The translations under genes and the position numbers were made by a program. Shown piece after piece: positions 35,701-47,058 of a stretch of 64,000 bases of DNA. The notes under the pieces are model-generated. The model was not told the DNA's origin and ran no database searches. It saw nothing but the letters and a program-made list of their open reading frames with translations. Numbering within the stretch: the first letter of the stretch is position 1; each line of letters begins with the position of its first letter. This DNA comes from Scalesia atractyloides (Eukaryota; Streptophyta; Magnoliopsida; Asterales; Asteraceae), in NCBI GenBank assembly GCA_947069175.1, contig CAMTDV010000013.1, positions 59,814,888-59,878,887 of the forward strand, in the 5' to 3' direction.

Positions 35701-36115
35701 GGTTAGACACACAGTCCAGCGGTGGACTGTGTGCAAAATATACACGCACGTCACAAGTTCGATCCCTGATACACGCACTCCTTATGTACTAAAATGCCTT
35801 TTTGTTTAAAACTAAACCGGGTTAATCCCGTTAGTTGTTAAGTATAATAAAAACCGAGATGTTAACCAGGTTAGACACACAGTCCAGCGGTGGACTGTGT
35901 GCAACATTGAATCGCACGTCACGAGTTCGAAACCTGATACTGGCACCGGTTCGTTGAATTAAAAATGTTTTTGAAATTAAAAGAATTTTGGTTAAACCGA
36001 ATTAGTATATAAAAATAATTAAAAACAAGATTATTTCGGGTTAGACACGTAGCTCAGTTGGTAGAGCTGCGTGCACGCGTACGGGAGGTCTCGGATTCGA
36101 GCCTCACCCGGCGCA
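35701..36115 (+). repeat. three tandem tRNA-like units
   Basis: Units start with GGTTAGACAC at 35701, 35869 and 36039, so the spacing is 168 and 170 bases. Each has an A-box-like part followed about 40 bases later by a B-box-like part. Units 1 and 2 read CAGTCCAGCGGTGGACTGTG and then AGTTCGA(A/T)(A/C)CC. Unit 3 reads GTAGCTCAGTTGGTAGAGC and then GGATTCGAGCC, and is the closest to a true tRNA. None folds convincingly into a full cloverleaf by eye. Confidence 0.5.
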
Positions 36116-36185
36116 AACAATTTCGCTGACCGAACCGGTCAACAAGTCAACAAGTCAACGGTCAACGGTCAACGCATTAAATATG

Positions 36186-36393
36186 TGAAGAAAAAGAAAA
36201 AGAAGAAATGACATAATGGTAAAACATTAAATAGTTTTATAAGTCTCCTCATTAATTATGTTATCTCTCATTAATAAAACAAAAACATTTTATCCTACAC
36301 ATTTCAAAATTTATCCTATATATGTCTTACATTTACCGGAATTTACCCTATACACATGTAAATTTACCCTACATATGTCTCATTTGAACTCTC

Positions 36394-36456
<63 letters not shown>

Positions 36457-37103
36457 CAATAGACTCGTTTAGGCTGTTGAGGCTACTTTACCTTTATAAG
36501 TGAATCTTGGGCTCCTTTGTAAACAAACCGATTTTTATACTTAAGCTCGTTTAAGCACTATTTGATTTGAACTTTTTGCGAGACGAACTCGAGTACCTCA
36601 CACACGGATTGAATAAAAGTTGTGTGCGCAACTTGTTTCCTTGTAATTTTAATCTAGGTTAGGGTACGTGAACAATCAATTTTTTTAATATTAATCGTTT
36701 GTGATACTTAATGTAGTTAGCTATTAAAGAATAATTTTACAAATATATAGTGTATGTAAGTTTACCAATATACACTTAAAATAACATTTAATTAAAATAT
36801 TAAATGAACAAAATTATTACCAAAATACTCTTGCAATAACATTATATATATATATGAGAAGAAAAAGAAGAAATTTATATATGAGAAGAAATTTAATATG
36901 AGAAGAAAAAGAAGAAATGACATAATGGTAAAACATTAAATAGTTTATAAGTCCACTCATTAATTATGTTATCTCTCATTAATAAAGTAAAAACATTTTA
37001 TCCTACACATTTCAAATTTATCCTACATATGTCTTACATTTACCGGAATTTACCCTATACACATGTAAATTTACCCTACATATGTCTCATTTGAACTCTC
37101 CAC

Positions 37104-37153
<50 letters not shown>

Positions 37154-37408
37154 CAATAGACTCGTTTAGGCTGTTGAGGCTACTTTACCTTTATAAGTGA
37201 ATCTTGGGCTCCTTTGTAAACAAACCGATTTTTATACTTAAGCTCGTTTAAGCACTATTTGATTTGAACTTTTTGCGAGACGAACTCGAGTACCTCACAC
37301 ACGGATGGAATAAAAGTTGTGTGCGCAACTTGTTTCCTTGTAATTTTAATCTAGGTTAGGGTACGTGAACAATCAATTTTTTTAATATTAATCGTTTGTG
37401 ATACTTAA
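36186..37408. repeat. tandem duplication, about 500-bp copies, period about 700
   Basis: The stretch from GAAGAAATGACATAATGG to AATCGTTTGTGATACTTA is present at about 36202-36711 and again at about 36911-37408. Only a few substitutions and different microsatellite lengths separate the copies. They are separated by a unique AT-rich spacer (36712-36898). Each copy carries a (TA)n(GA)n microsatellite (36402-36456 and 37105-37153). No coding potential. Confidence 0.8.
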
Positions 37409-38726
37409 ACCTAAAATTTCCCCTTCCAAACCTATGTGTTTTAAAGGCTTTATCTTTATCAATAGACTACCACTTCATCAGTCTTGAACAATCAATTTAA
37501 TTAATGATATTTAATGTTTTTTTTTCTTAAACCACTTATTTATTCAAAAGAGATAATACAAAATTTATGGCACTATATACTATGGGAGTTAATAATCACA
37601 CATTTCTCATCTCTATCTTTCTATACATAGATATTTAGAGAGAGATAGAGTGAAAAATGATGTAAGAATAAGATGTACTGGTGTGAGAATAGTGATAACC
37701 TATACAAATAGCACGCAGACAATTAGTACCTGTGGATGCTGACAAGGGTTCAGATGGTCGATCAGTACTTTATGATTTGCATAGACATGTCTTGGGAAGA
37801 AGTCAGACCAAATTTACTTGTGATTTAAGTATTGTCAGCAAGAAAATGAACTCAAATTGCAATGCATGCAAAATTGAAAATTCAGCGTACACCAATACCA
37901 AAATTAAAATTCACCTAGTAAAAGCGTTTATTAATTATTATATACAGAAAATATAGGTAATCAAAATTCATCAACAATAAATGTTTTTCTAATCGGCAAT
38001 GCTTACTCGCTTCTAATTTACATAAAATTAATCATAATTTACTTCTTGTTTAAGATTTAAGTTGATCTCTCTCTTAGAACAAGAGTCCCTATCTGAGCTA
38101 GTCTCATATTAACATCAGCAATAATTAATGTTTGCCAAAAGAAATAATTAATAACTTCATTCAGCCCATTTATAAATTATTAACTTAAATAAATAAAATA
38201 TTTTAACCTTTTCTTTTAGGCAAAGGGACAGAATCCAACAAAGATTAATAATGAACATAATAAGATAATTATAAGACAAAACAACTCCCAGGTGACATGG
38301 CCCGAGTGGAGAACGAGTTCGCGCTTTGGACTCACGTTACATGCAAACTAGGTGGATTAATGGACCCCTCTTATTAATGTTTTACATGTTTTTGGGGTTG
38401 AAACTTATATGATATTTAAAACACTAAAAAGAATGAACCAAACTCAAACATGTGTATGTCTAGGGTTTCGGTGTGATGGTTTTCGGTATGGGTTTACATG
38501 AAGTATGATTTACATGTGTCGTCATGATTATCTGTGTTTACTATGATGATTTTATGTGAAAGATAATAATTATGTAACAAGATGTTTTAGTAATGTTAAT
38601 ACCTGCATCTACTTACCATCATATGTGATGGGTTATGGATTGGTATGCATATGGAGGTGTTACAATGCAGGCATCGAGTAGGATAAATTGTGCATTAGAA
38701 TCCTATGCATGTGAGGTTAAAAATGA
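37409..38726. other. AT-rich stretch without recognised gene
   Basis: I see no supported gene or element here. A 74-codon frame at 37732-37956 has no motif. Runs of A/T and short GAGAGA tracts dominate. Confidence 0.35.
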
Positions 38727-38860
38727 CACTACCAAAATTTTTATCTGATAAGTCGACTTTTCCCGACGACATGGCGTAGTTATAGCCTATCCCGACGACA
38801 CCTCGTCGGGAGAAGTTTGGTCATCACAGCCGCGACACTATAGTCATTTCAGTCGTTGGG
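38727..38860 (+). mobile_element. CACTA-type transposon terminus (candidate)
   Basis: It begins CACTACCAAAA. Within 130 bases the motif CCCGACGACA occurs repeatedly (near 38761 and 38791), along with the inverted form TCGTCGGGA (near 38812). CACTA (EnSpm) elements have CACTA ends and such subterminal repeats. The opposite end and a 3-bp duplication were not found. Confidence 0.4.
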
Positions 38861-39560
38861 AAAAGGTCATCGAGAAATGAAAACTTTGATGCCTTGGCTT
38901 GGTGGAAAGGAAGGGAATCCCAAGTTCTAATCTTAGCAGCTAGTTAGTAATCTACTAAGCGTCCAAGTTTCTATGGTAGCTTTGGAATCACCTTTTTCTT
39001 TTAGTGCCATATGGTTAGTGATCTACTAAGCGTCCAAGTTTCTACGGTAGCTCCGGGCTTTATCTATACGAAGAACAAGACTAACTCCCCCGTTGTTGGA
39101 GATGTACATATGTTTATAAGATCACTTGAATGCAGTGGATCATATACAACATCAAACAACTCTCAAAGACCAAAAGGAAATTGAAGAACAAACACATGAT
39201 GAAGATGTTGAAGAGGGACTAAGTGAACCCCTATCCGACAAAGAACTCGCCTATGATGCAATGATGCGCGCAAATAGTTCGGATGTAAGACTCTTGCTAA
39301 ACAAATTGAAATTCTATAAAAAGATATTGCATTTAAATGCATTTATGCAAATACACGTCCGTACAAAATTTCGAGTTAAAAAAAACTTCATAAACATAAG
39401 ACTTTTCAACATGTTATCGTTAATTAGTTTCGTAACTACAAAACAAAGTACGGAAACTTGAGCCTTGATTGTATTCGGTTACTCGTTGAGCTTGATCGCC
39501 ATCCAGTGCCTTAAACCATTACCTATATTTAATAAATTATGAAATACGTTAGTTATGTTT
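38861..39560. other. unassigned sequence with short direct repeat and one ORF
   Basis: A segment of about 38 bases (ATCTACTAAGCGTCCAAGTT core) is repeated near 38951 and 39021. A 111-codon plus-strand frame (39126-39461) starts with an acidic, plausible-looking 65 residues (ELAYDAMMRANSSDVRLLLN) but then becomes AT-driven. It matches nothing I recognise. It could be a gene fragment carried by the CACTA-like element. Confidence 0.25.
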
Positions 39561-39569
39561 ATAACGTAT

Positions 39570-41580
39570 CTAGATATGCCCGAAAGCCAAAAATAACGAA
39601 ATCAACAAGTTTCCAAAACTGCCCGCCGTAAGCTACGACGCCTTGTCGTAGCTTACGGTAGCTTCTGGCTGTTTTCAACAGCAGCTACCTGCCGTAAGCT
39701 ACCGCATGCCACCGTAGCTTACGGTAGGCTACAACAGCCTCTTTCAAGTTTGCCGTTTTTGTTACTAAAACTTCCGTAACTTGTTTAATTTTCACCCGTT
39801 TCACTTGAAACTTGTTTCTAAATATCCGTAAAATGTTTGCCTACATATTTAACCCGAAATCCTTAACCCGGAATCATAAATATTATGAATCACGCAACCA
39901 TCACCCGGTTTATACGCATATTCATTTTGACCCATTAAGGGATTTAAGCACTTAAGCTTAAATATCGCTCCTTCTTCCCTTACCTGCTATTTCCACACTA
40001 AGACTTCTATTTATCTTCCACCATAACTTTGTTTGTGGTGGATTTGTTATAATAAATCATATATTTTCGAATTCTACCATTCGGTTTGACAATTTACGAA
40101 AAAGACCCATTACGAGGCATTAGACCAAAAAGGCTTATGCCTTTCACTTATACCCTACCGAAATGGTTTACTTACTTAATTATAAAAGCTCATTTTTAAA
40201 CTATCCTTAAGGGATGTTTGCCCGGTTTGTAAATTCAAGGGCGTTTTGGTCAACTTTAGTCATTTTTACGACGAATGACTTTTAAAAGCCTATTTTGACC
40301 AAGCGAACACCTTTAACCTATATTCCATTTAAAAATTATCTGTTCTTAAAAACATAAAAGTTTCCCATTGTTTAGTGTTATAAACTCACTCAAATGCACT
40401 TTTCGCTATAAACATGTCTTCGACTCTAACGGCCGTTTTACCACACGCTAGATATACCTCACTTGAGGTGATATAGTGTCCACCCTTAACTCGACTAACT
40501 TTAGTCGTATCTCAAACCCTCATCGAGAGCACGACCACTACACGTACCTAGCGCGGGTCAAGGTATTATTACACCCGGAGTTTCATTCCTTGCAATGTAC
40601 AATAAGTTGAAGGTTATAAAAATTGGACTAATTTGAACTATATATATATATATATATATATATATTCTTATGAAAACTTTGACCAAGCTTAAGGAGTTGA
40701 TCATTTCTAACTAATTACATGAAATCCAACGTTTACAAAAGATGTTAAACATAAGTTTTAGATATAACTTATTATACAACAAAACATGATCTACCAAAAT
40801 TCCAAAACCACTTTTATTCCATTTTCATAAGTACGTTCGGAAGCGCATTTATGGCATCATGGAGTGTGTTCGTTCCAAGCGAGGCGCGGCAATTAAGTAG
40901 AAGCTTTACCTAAACACCACAACAAGTTCGGTTAACATTTCATGTAATATTCAAAATACTAGCTACTAACAAATTAGTATAATCATTCTACCATCTCATA
41001 CTTTAACCTTAAATCTTGCTAGACTAAAACAACATTCATTTGCTGTCCCGTTCGTATCGGTTCAAGACAAAACCATTCTTTATCCTTTCTCGTTCTCATC
41101 CGGTTGACCCGTTCTAAATGAATCGACATGAAACCATTCTTTTTACTTTCTCATTCTTATCCGGTTGATCCGTTCTCAATGAATCAACACGAAACCATTC
41201 TTTTTTACTTTCTCATTCTTATCCGGTTAACCCATTCTCAACGAGGCAACATGAAACCATTCTTTTTTACTTTGTCATTCTTATCCAGTTAACATGTTCT
41301 CAACGAGTCAACACGAAACTATTCTTTAAATTGTCATTCTAGTTGTTGGACTCAATTACAAAGAATCAAAAACATAATCTTTCTCTAATAAGGCATTCCA
41401 ATTATTTGACCTATTCATATTGAGTCATTAATAAAATCCTTCTCTAGTTTGGCATTCTAATCGTTAGACTTATTCGCATCGAATTGATAACATAATCATT
41501 TCTTCAAATTAGAATAAAAGCATTTCTACTATCAAAGTTTAGATTAGGCAAGTAACATACCTCGGTCTTGATTTCCTTGT
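39570..41580 (-). mobile_element. fragment of a LARD-like element, related to the one at 47-56 kb
   Basis: It contains a cluster of CCGTAAGCTACGG palindromes (39624-39735) like those in the LTRs at 47-56 kb. It also contains a tandem array (41040-41340) whose units, read on the minus strand, resemble the hairpin array of that element (GAATGAGAAAGTAAAAAGAA followed by a short inverted repeat). No LTR ends were found, so it is a rearranged fragment. Confidence 0.4.
41040..41340 (-). repeat. tandem repeats, about 60-bp unit
   Basis: About five diverged units share ACCATTCTTTTTACTTTCTC and ATCCGGTT. In one unit GTTGAT and ATCAAC flank the centre as an inverted repeat; others keep shorter versions. 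Confidence 0.6.
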
Positions 41581-41589
41581 GTTTCGTGT

Positions 41590-42104
41590 GACTCGAACCT
41601 TCTTTTTTTATCCCTATACATAAAAGTTTATATTTAGATTTCAAACCCCGTGTGAGTCTCAAAACAGATTCAGATCACAGTGGTTTGATTCTTATCACCC
41701 AAACAACTATAGATTAGTTGCTTGAATGTGTTGAAGTTAAGAAAAACCAAAAGATGAAGATAAAGATTCTTGTATGGATCAAACAACAAGTGTTGTATAT
41801 GGAATCCCAAAAGATATAATCACTGAATGCCCTGGATGTTCGGATTTAGCATAAGAACAACAATCACAACACAAGAGAAATCACAAAAACTTGTCCAAGA
41901 ACCTTAGAGTAGGGTTTTCATTGATCACATATTTATACACACTGACTACCAAGTGTATTTATTAAATACGCTGGGACTTTAAATATGCCGCTACAGGTAC
42001 AAGAACCAAAAATTACTCTTTTAGCCATTCTAGTTTTACTAACTATTACATTCAAGCTACAAACTATGAAACTAAAGTATCAACAGTCTCAAAATGTCCT
42101 AACA
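41590..42104 (-). mobile_element. 3' LTR of non-autonomous copia-like element C
   Basis: On the minus strand it begins TGTTAGGACATTTTG at 42104, directly after the polypurine tract AGGGGGATAT (rc of 42105-42114). That tract follows the stop of the C ORF. The other edge near 41590 is uncertain. Confidence 0.55.
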
Positions 42105-42128
42105 ATATCCCCCTAGACAGTTGCTTAC

Positions 42129-45100
42129 TTAAGAGTCTTCATTCTTCGTTCTGAGCTTCAGGGCTTGCGGCAGCATCTTGATCATTTCTTGGTGGTGTAG
42201 TTTGGTTAATAACAGCTTCACTAGTTGTTGGTTGGACCTCCATAGTGACTTCATGTAACATCCGTCAAAAACAGATCCTAGAACCCGACCCGTATTTGAC
42301 ACCCGCTCTGTTTTCATATTTCACGTAATTTTGTTTAATGTTTACGCAATAAAATGTCTTGGATTCTATGTTTTGATCATACATATTATTATATCTGGTG
42401 ATTTATAGTCTTATACACGTTCTAGACAAGTTTGTAAATTCATTTCCATGTATTTTGAAGCAACCCTCCATCTCTCAAGGTCTGCGACTAAGGTTTTCCT
42501 TAAGTTAATCAAAAACTTTGGAGACTCGTGAACATACCTAACACATCACATCCTAACCTTCTTATCATTCAAACTTCATTATATACATTCCTTAAGGTTG
42601 GACATTGTGTTTTGGAGGGTTTAGATGTAAATGATAACAAGTAAGAAGCTCTACATGTCGTATTCTTAGTTTTGTCATAAGATGACTTTCGGGTGACTTT
42701 CTTGCCAACTTTTCTCCATCCTTGAGCTATCATTCTGGTCCATTCAAATCTCTAAGATATACTTGGTATACTAAGGATCAAGTAGGTTCAAATGGTTCAT
42801 AAAACTGAGCTCCAGTGTAACGGGAATCACAAACACAAGTTTTAGAACATAACCATCAACCCGCATCAAGACCCAAGGTTTAAGCCTAATTCTCGACACC
42901 ATGGATGTTGGATTACTCTCTTCCATATCATAGTACCTGAAAATAATAAACGTAGGCGAAAACCATGCGCGAAACAGAGTTATAACTAAGCGGGAATCGC
43001 AAAAACAAGTTTGGTGTTTGTTGATGATTTGAAAGACGCGAAAATCTTGTTTTGAAGTCATCCCGCATCGCCCCAATCACCATTTTGTGCTCCCTTTCAC
43101 ACCTATAAATACCCTTGCTTGGTTCTTTATAGCTTGCAACTCCTAGTTTGAGTATAAACAAGTGGAATAACCAAATTTGGTGGCTCCACAAGCACAATAC
43201 CCATTTGGGTATGGTGTGTAGTAGCTTTTATTTCCGCTTTCGACGAGGAGTTGCTGCCCTTCAAGCTCTTCTCATTTTGTAAAGTTTTTCTTCGAGGTAA
43301 TCTTCCTTTCTTGTTTTTAATATTGATTTATTTATTGCTTTCTTAGTTTATTGGTTTAGTTTAGGTTCTTAGTTAAGGAGCATTAGGCTCGTTAAGGTAG
43401 CCTAGTTTAGGCTCGCCTTTAGGCTTGGCGTAGCCTTGTAGAGGCTCGTTAGGCTCAACAAGTCTAACATATCATTTTCGTTCATTTAGCTATGCCTAGC
43501 ATAACGTTTACTTTTTTCTTGTTGCATTCGTTTGTCTAGCTTAAATCACGCTTATCAATTGGATTTTCTCCTTATTCTCATGCGGTTTTTCACTAAGGAT
43601 TAAAAGCGCAAACACTATGAGTGAATCTTACAACTTCCCTCTTTATTACACGTTTTGGGGTGTATCATGTGTCGTATATCGTTATTTCATTTACAAGAAT
43701 TAAATTCGTGTAAACTCCCTTATGTGAAGTATATGTGTTACATGTTGATTGTTGTTTATCACTTGGTGCATTTCATTCACGTTGGACATCACATCATTAT
43801 AGGCTTGTCTGTTCCTCATTACCTATGAGCGGAACGTGACGTTGCCAACATACGAGGCGAGCTCCGGCTGATTGAGCTTAGACCTTGCAGCACACCGCGA
43901 TACCGTGCAACATGCATACATTTATTTGAATCACTACATTTAATTGATTTATTGGTTGAGGTTGTTTTATGAGCTTTGCTTATGACATGCAACATACTTA
44001 CTTACATCGGTTGATGCACGCTTTTCTCAATAAACCAAATTTAAACATATTATTGTTCTAATAATAATAAGGTTCACTCGCCAACCTTTGTTGACCCAAA
44101 AACCATTTTTACACATGATACAGGTGAATAGGTACGAAGAGAAGATTGGACATACGATAGGCCTTATATATTTGTTATATTTGTTAACAAGAAACGGATT
44201 AGTGCAATATATTTGTTATAAACATCGTCTTGTGTTTGTAATTGTTTATGTGGATTATTTGTATTGTGAGACACTTGATATGTATTAATGAATATTAAAA
44301 ACAAGTAATAGCAAGTCATAAGCTCTCGAGTTAACCCAATCATGCCTCGATCACCTATTCCGCTGTGGGTCGGGGTGTGACACTTCATATGTGGATGAAG
44401 TTGGAGGTAGAGACTCTGATGCAGGGTGATGGATATTTTTGTTTTTCTGGAGACTTTTGTTTCTTGTTCTCTTTACTTTTCTTTTTCTTCGCTTCCTCTC
44501 TCTCCTTTTGGTTTTCAATTCTGTTTAGAATATCCATCGCTTCTATCTTCTGTTCCCTCGCTCTTTCTACAGCCCTTTGAAATAACATGCCTTCTTCCTT
44601 GTACTCATTTCCAGCACCGACATGAAATTTATGACCGTAAGGAAAATTCAAATCGGACAAGCAGAACATGAAGACATCCATTGGATCCAAAATGCGTCTA
44701 TCTTCATTTAAGTTGGATCTGATGACCGCTTCACCTGTTTTTTCCATCATAGAACCATTTTTTTTAAGTTTGTGATCGTCACTGGAATCTTTGGAGGGAT
44801 CTTAATTCTCATCACAACCTTAGCAGGGTCGACAACCCATGTGACTTTGCCTTTACCAGTGATGGGATCCTTTGTTGTCTTCGAAACTCTTTTGCTAGGG
44901 CGTTGGGACTTGAAGACAATAAACCCGCGATTGCATTCTCTTGAGATTAGTCTTTCAAAACCAGCGCCGATGCTACTATTGGCCAGAATGATATCTAATT
45001 TTTCGAGCTCACGGACATTCCATCTAGGAAGGCTTTTCATGTCTAATCCATTCTTGAAGTATCGGATGACCGCACCATGTCTCTTCACGATGAACATCCC

Positions 45101-45862
45101 TTTTAAATTGTAGTACTTCCAGCTGATTATCTTGTCTGTGGCTTTTGTCTTTTCAATAGTGACTACTAGATAAAAATCTAGAAGCTTTTCTCTTTCCTTT
45201 TTAAACCTTTCAGGAGGTTGCAGGGTCACTTCATCACCGTCTTCCGTTTCATATAGAACCTCTTCCTCTAATCCCCATTCAACAAACGATGCCGCATTCC
45301 ATCCCGATCCACTTCCTTTTCCTTACTTTCATCATCTTCGTTGATGATTACCATCGATTCTAATCGTCTTTTTTTTTTCTCAGCTTCTTTGGCTTTTCGT
45401 TTATCTTCCTCTACCTTAAACTTTTCGTAGTCGAAGATGTCGTCTTGTTGAAATCTTACAAATCTTGTTTGTTCAGTCACATAAGCATGAAGCTCCTTGT
45501 TTTTCTTTCTCTGCTCTCTCAGCTTCTCACGTAGCACATGTTATCGTTCGCTTCCTGTTCTTCATTAACTTGTTTTCCTACCTCTCTCTAGCTTTTCGCA
45601 CACCATCTCTTTACTTCTTGTTTCGAACGGTTGCCGTGATTCTCTTGACTTCGTTGACAGTCGTGACTTTTGCTGTTTTCAAGAATCCTTCGATATGAAT
45701 GCTATGTATAGTTGGATCTACTTGGACAGCGTAACTGATCTTGCTTGAGTTTACCCAGTCTGCCACGTCTTCAATGGCTTTCGGCGACGGCTGTATATTG
45801 CATGGTTGATTGTGCTTCTGTGTTTTATCCCTGATTATCTCTTTCACCATTTCTGAAAACAT
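42129..45862 (-). pseudogene. non-pol ORF of element C, split by a solo LTR
   Basis: Minus-strand pieces, in order, are 45862-45611 (globular start, ADWVNSSKISYAVQVDP), 45537-45268 (coiled coil rich in Lys/Glu), 45229-44747 (GMFIVKRHGAVIRYFKNGLD, PRWNVRELEKLDIIL), 44750-44388 (RRILDPMDVFMFCLSDLNF, then a Lys/Glu helix) and, beyond the solo LTR, about 42248-42125 (TTSEAVINQTTPPR, ending NEE and a stop). The polypurine tract and LTR come straight after. The family is the same as in elements A and B. No retroviral enzyme motif is present. Frameshifts separate the pieces, and a segment after 45611 seems deleted. What the protein does is unknown to me. Confidence 0.6.
42254..44382 (+). mobile_element. 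solo LTR, 2.1 kb, inserted in element C
   Basis: It begins TGTAACATCC and ends GGTGTGACA. A perfect 5-bp duplication CTTCA (42249-42253 and 44383-44387) flanks it. The interrupted ORF continues on both sides. It has no primer site, polypurine tract or coding domain. The first bases (TGTAACATYYGTC) resemble element X. Confidence 0.88.
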
Positions 45863-47053
45863 GGATTTAAGCCAAGTGGGATCTGGGTTTCAGAAGGTAC
45901 TGGTTAGTTGGTTAAAATATTACAGAATATTTACAAACTATTTACATATTTTTAAATAAATCATAACTTCGCTAGATAAAAATGCTGTACAGTTGTAATT
46001 ACGCTCGAGTTAAAACTATTTACGCTGACAAAATGAATTGAAAATGCTGAATGGAATAGTGTTGATTAGGTTAAATACGCAGGTGACACAGATATATAAG
46101 TCGACTAACAGATTAAAACGCTGAACATTTACGCTTGTGATTTTGATTCTGTTTTAGACAATTACGCTGGTATCAGGTCGCATATTTAAGTTTTGTTTTG
46201 AGACAACAGTCAGCATAGATGCTTATCTTCGCTGAATGACCGGCATATTAGTCAACTACACCGGTTGCTCGAACCGCGTTCAAGACTTAAATCTGCTACC
46301 CGTTGATATGTGATTAATACGCTGCCTTCAACGTAAATACGCCACATTCAAAATTAAATCCTCTGGATTCAAAAGTTTCTTCATAAACCCTATCAGAACC
46401 CTTGAAACTCGATTCAAACAATGCCATTGACTCTCTATGCTCTGTACATGTTTTCAACAATCAATTCGTAAACATGATAAACATACCAATATTAGACGCT
46501 AAGTTAATCGGCTTTTGAGATTTTGAAGTTGTTTTTGTTAATTGTTTGAAGGTAAGGATTTGAAGAGAAGAATGAAACCGTTCAGATGAAAAAATTGAAT
46601 ATATATTTACAGAAAAAAATATATCTGACAGCGTATTTATCAAATACAATGGTTAGATAAATACATTGCCCCTGTATAATTGGAAGGATTCTTCAAAGTT
46701 AAGAAATCCAAACCAAATACGCTCGAAAATCTTAAACGTTCTCGAAAAACGTGCCCTTTTTAAAACTAAAATTAGTGAAAGAATTTAAATATGTTTAAGA
46801 AAATCAGAATTTTGCAATTTGGACACCAAAATTCATTTCACAAACTAGGGGACCTCCTTTTTCACAACATTTTTGTGTTTGAAACCCATGACATTCCTGC
46901 AAAGATCATACTGGCAACACCTGTCAGTTTATAATTTCAAAAGAATTTGAATAACCAAAGCACAAGAAAAACTATCTGTATGTTTGTCCTTTAAATCCAT
47001 ATGTTTGTCCTCTTAAATCCATGCATCCTTCTTTCAACATGCTTTCGGTGAGC
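45863..47053 (-). other. leader-like non-coding region with TACGCTG motifs
   Basis: There is no gene. Between 45960 and 46740 the motif TACGC, mostly TACGCTG, occurs about nine times in both orientations. A related AATACGCTGGGA lies in the LTR of element C (41965-41980). This probably is the 5' leader of element C, continuing into 3' remnants of SIRE-B. No LTR or primer site could be located. Confidence 0.35.
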
Positions 47054-47058
47054 TTTTT

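Larger units (their letters stand above)
34593..36180 (+). mobile_element. element X, copy 1: LTR-like sequence with tRNA-like segments
   Basis: It starts TGTAACATTTGTCAAAAACG at 34593, directly inside the gypsy 3' LTR. The start and the first 270 bases resemble the copy at 63402, including a tRNA-like segment at the same distance from the end. It contains repeated CGCCGGAAATTT motifs (35190-35530) and three further tRNA-like units (35701-36115). No open reading frame, primer site or right-hand terminus was recognised, so the class (LTR of a large non-coding element) and the right edge are provisional. Confidence 0.5.

Noticed and set aside
36039..36115. Genuine tRNA gene
   Set aside because: A- and B-box-like parts are good, but acceptor and anticodon stems do not pair convincingly and it is one of a tandem tRNA-like series.
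40641..40664. TA microsatellite as a boundary of an element
   Set aside because: Simple repeat with no change in flanking sequence character or duplication.
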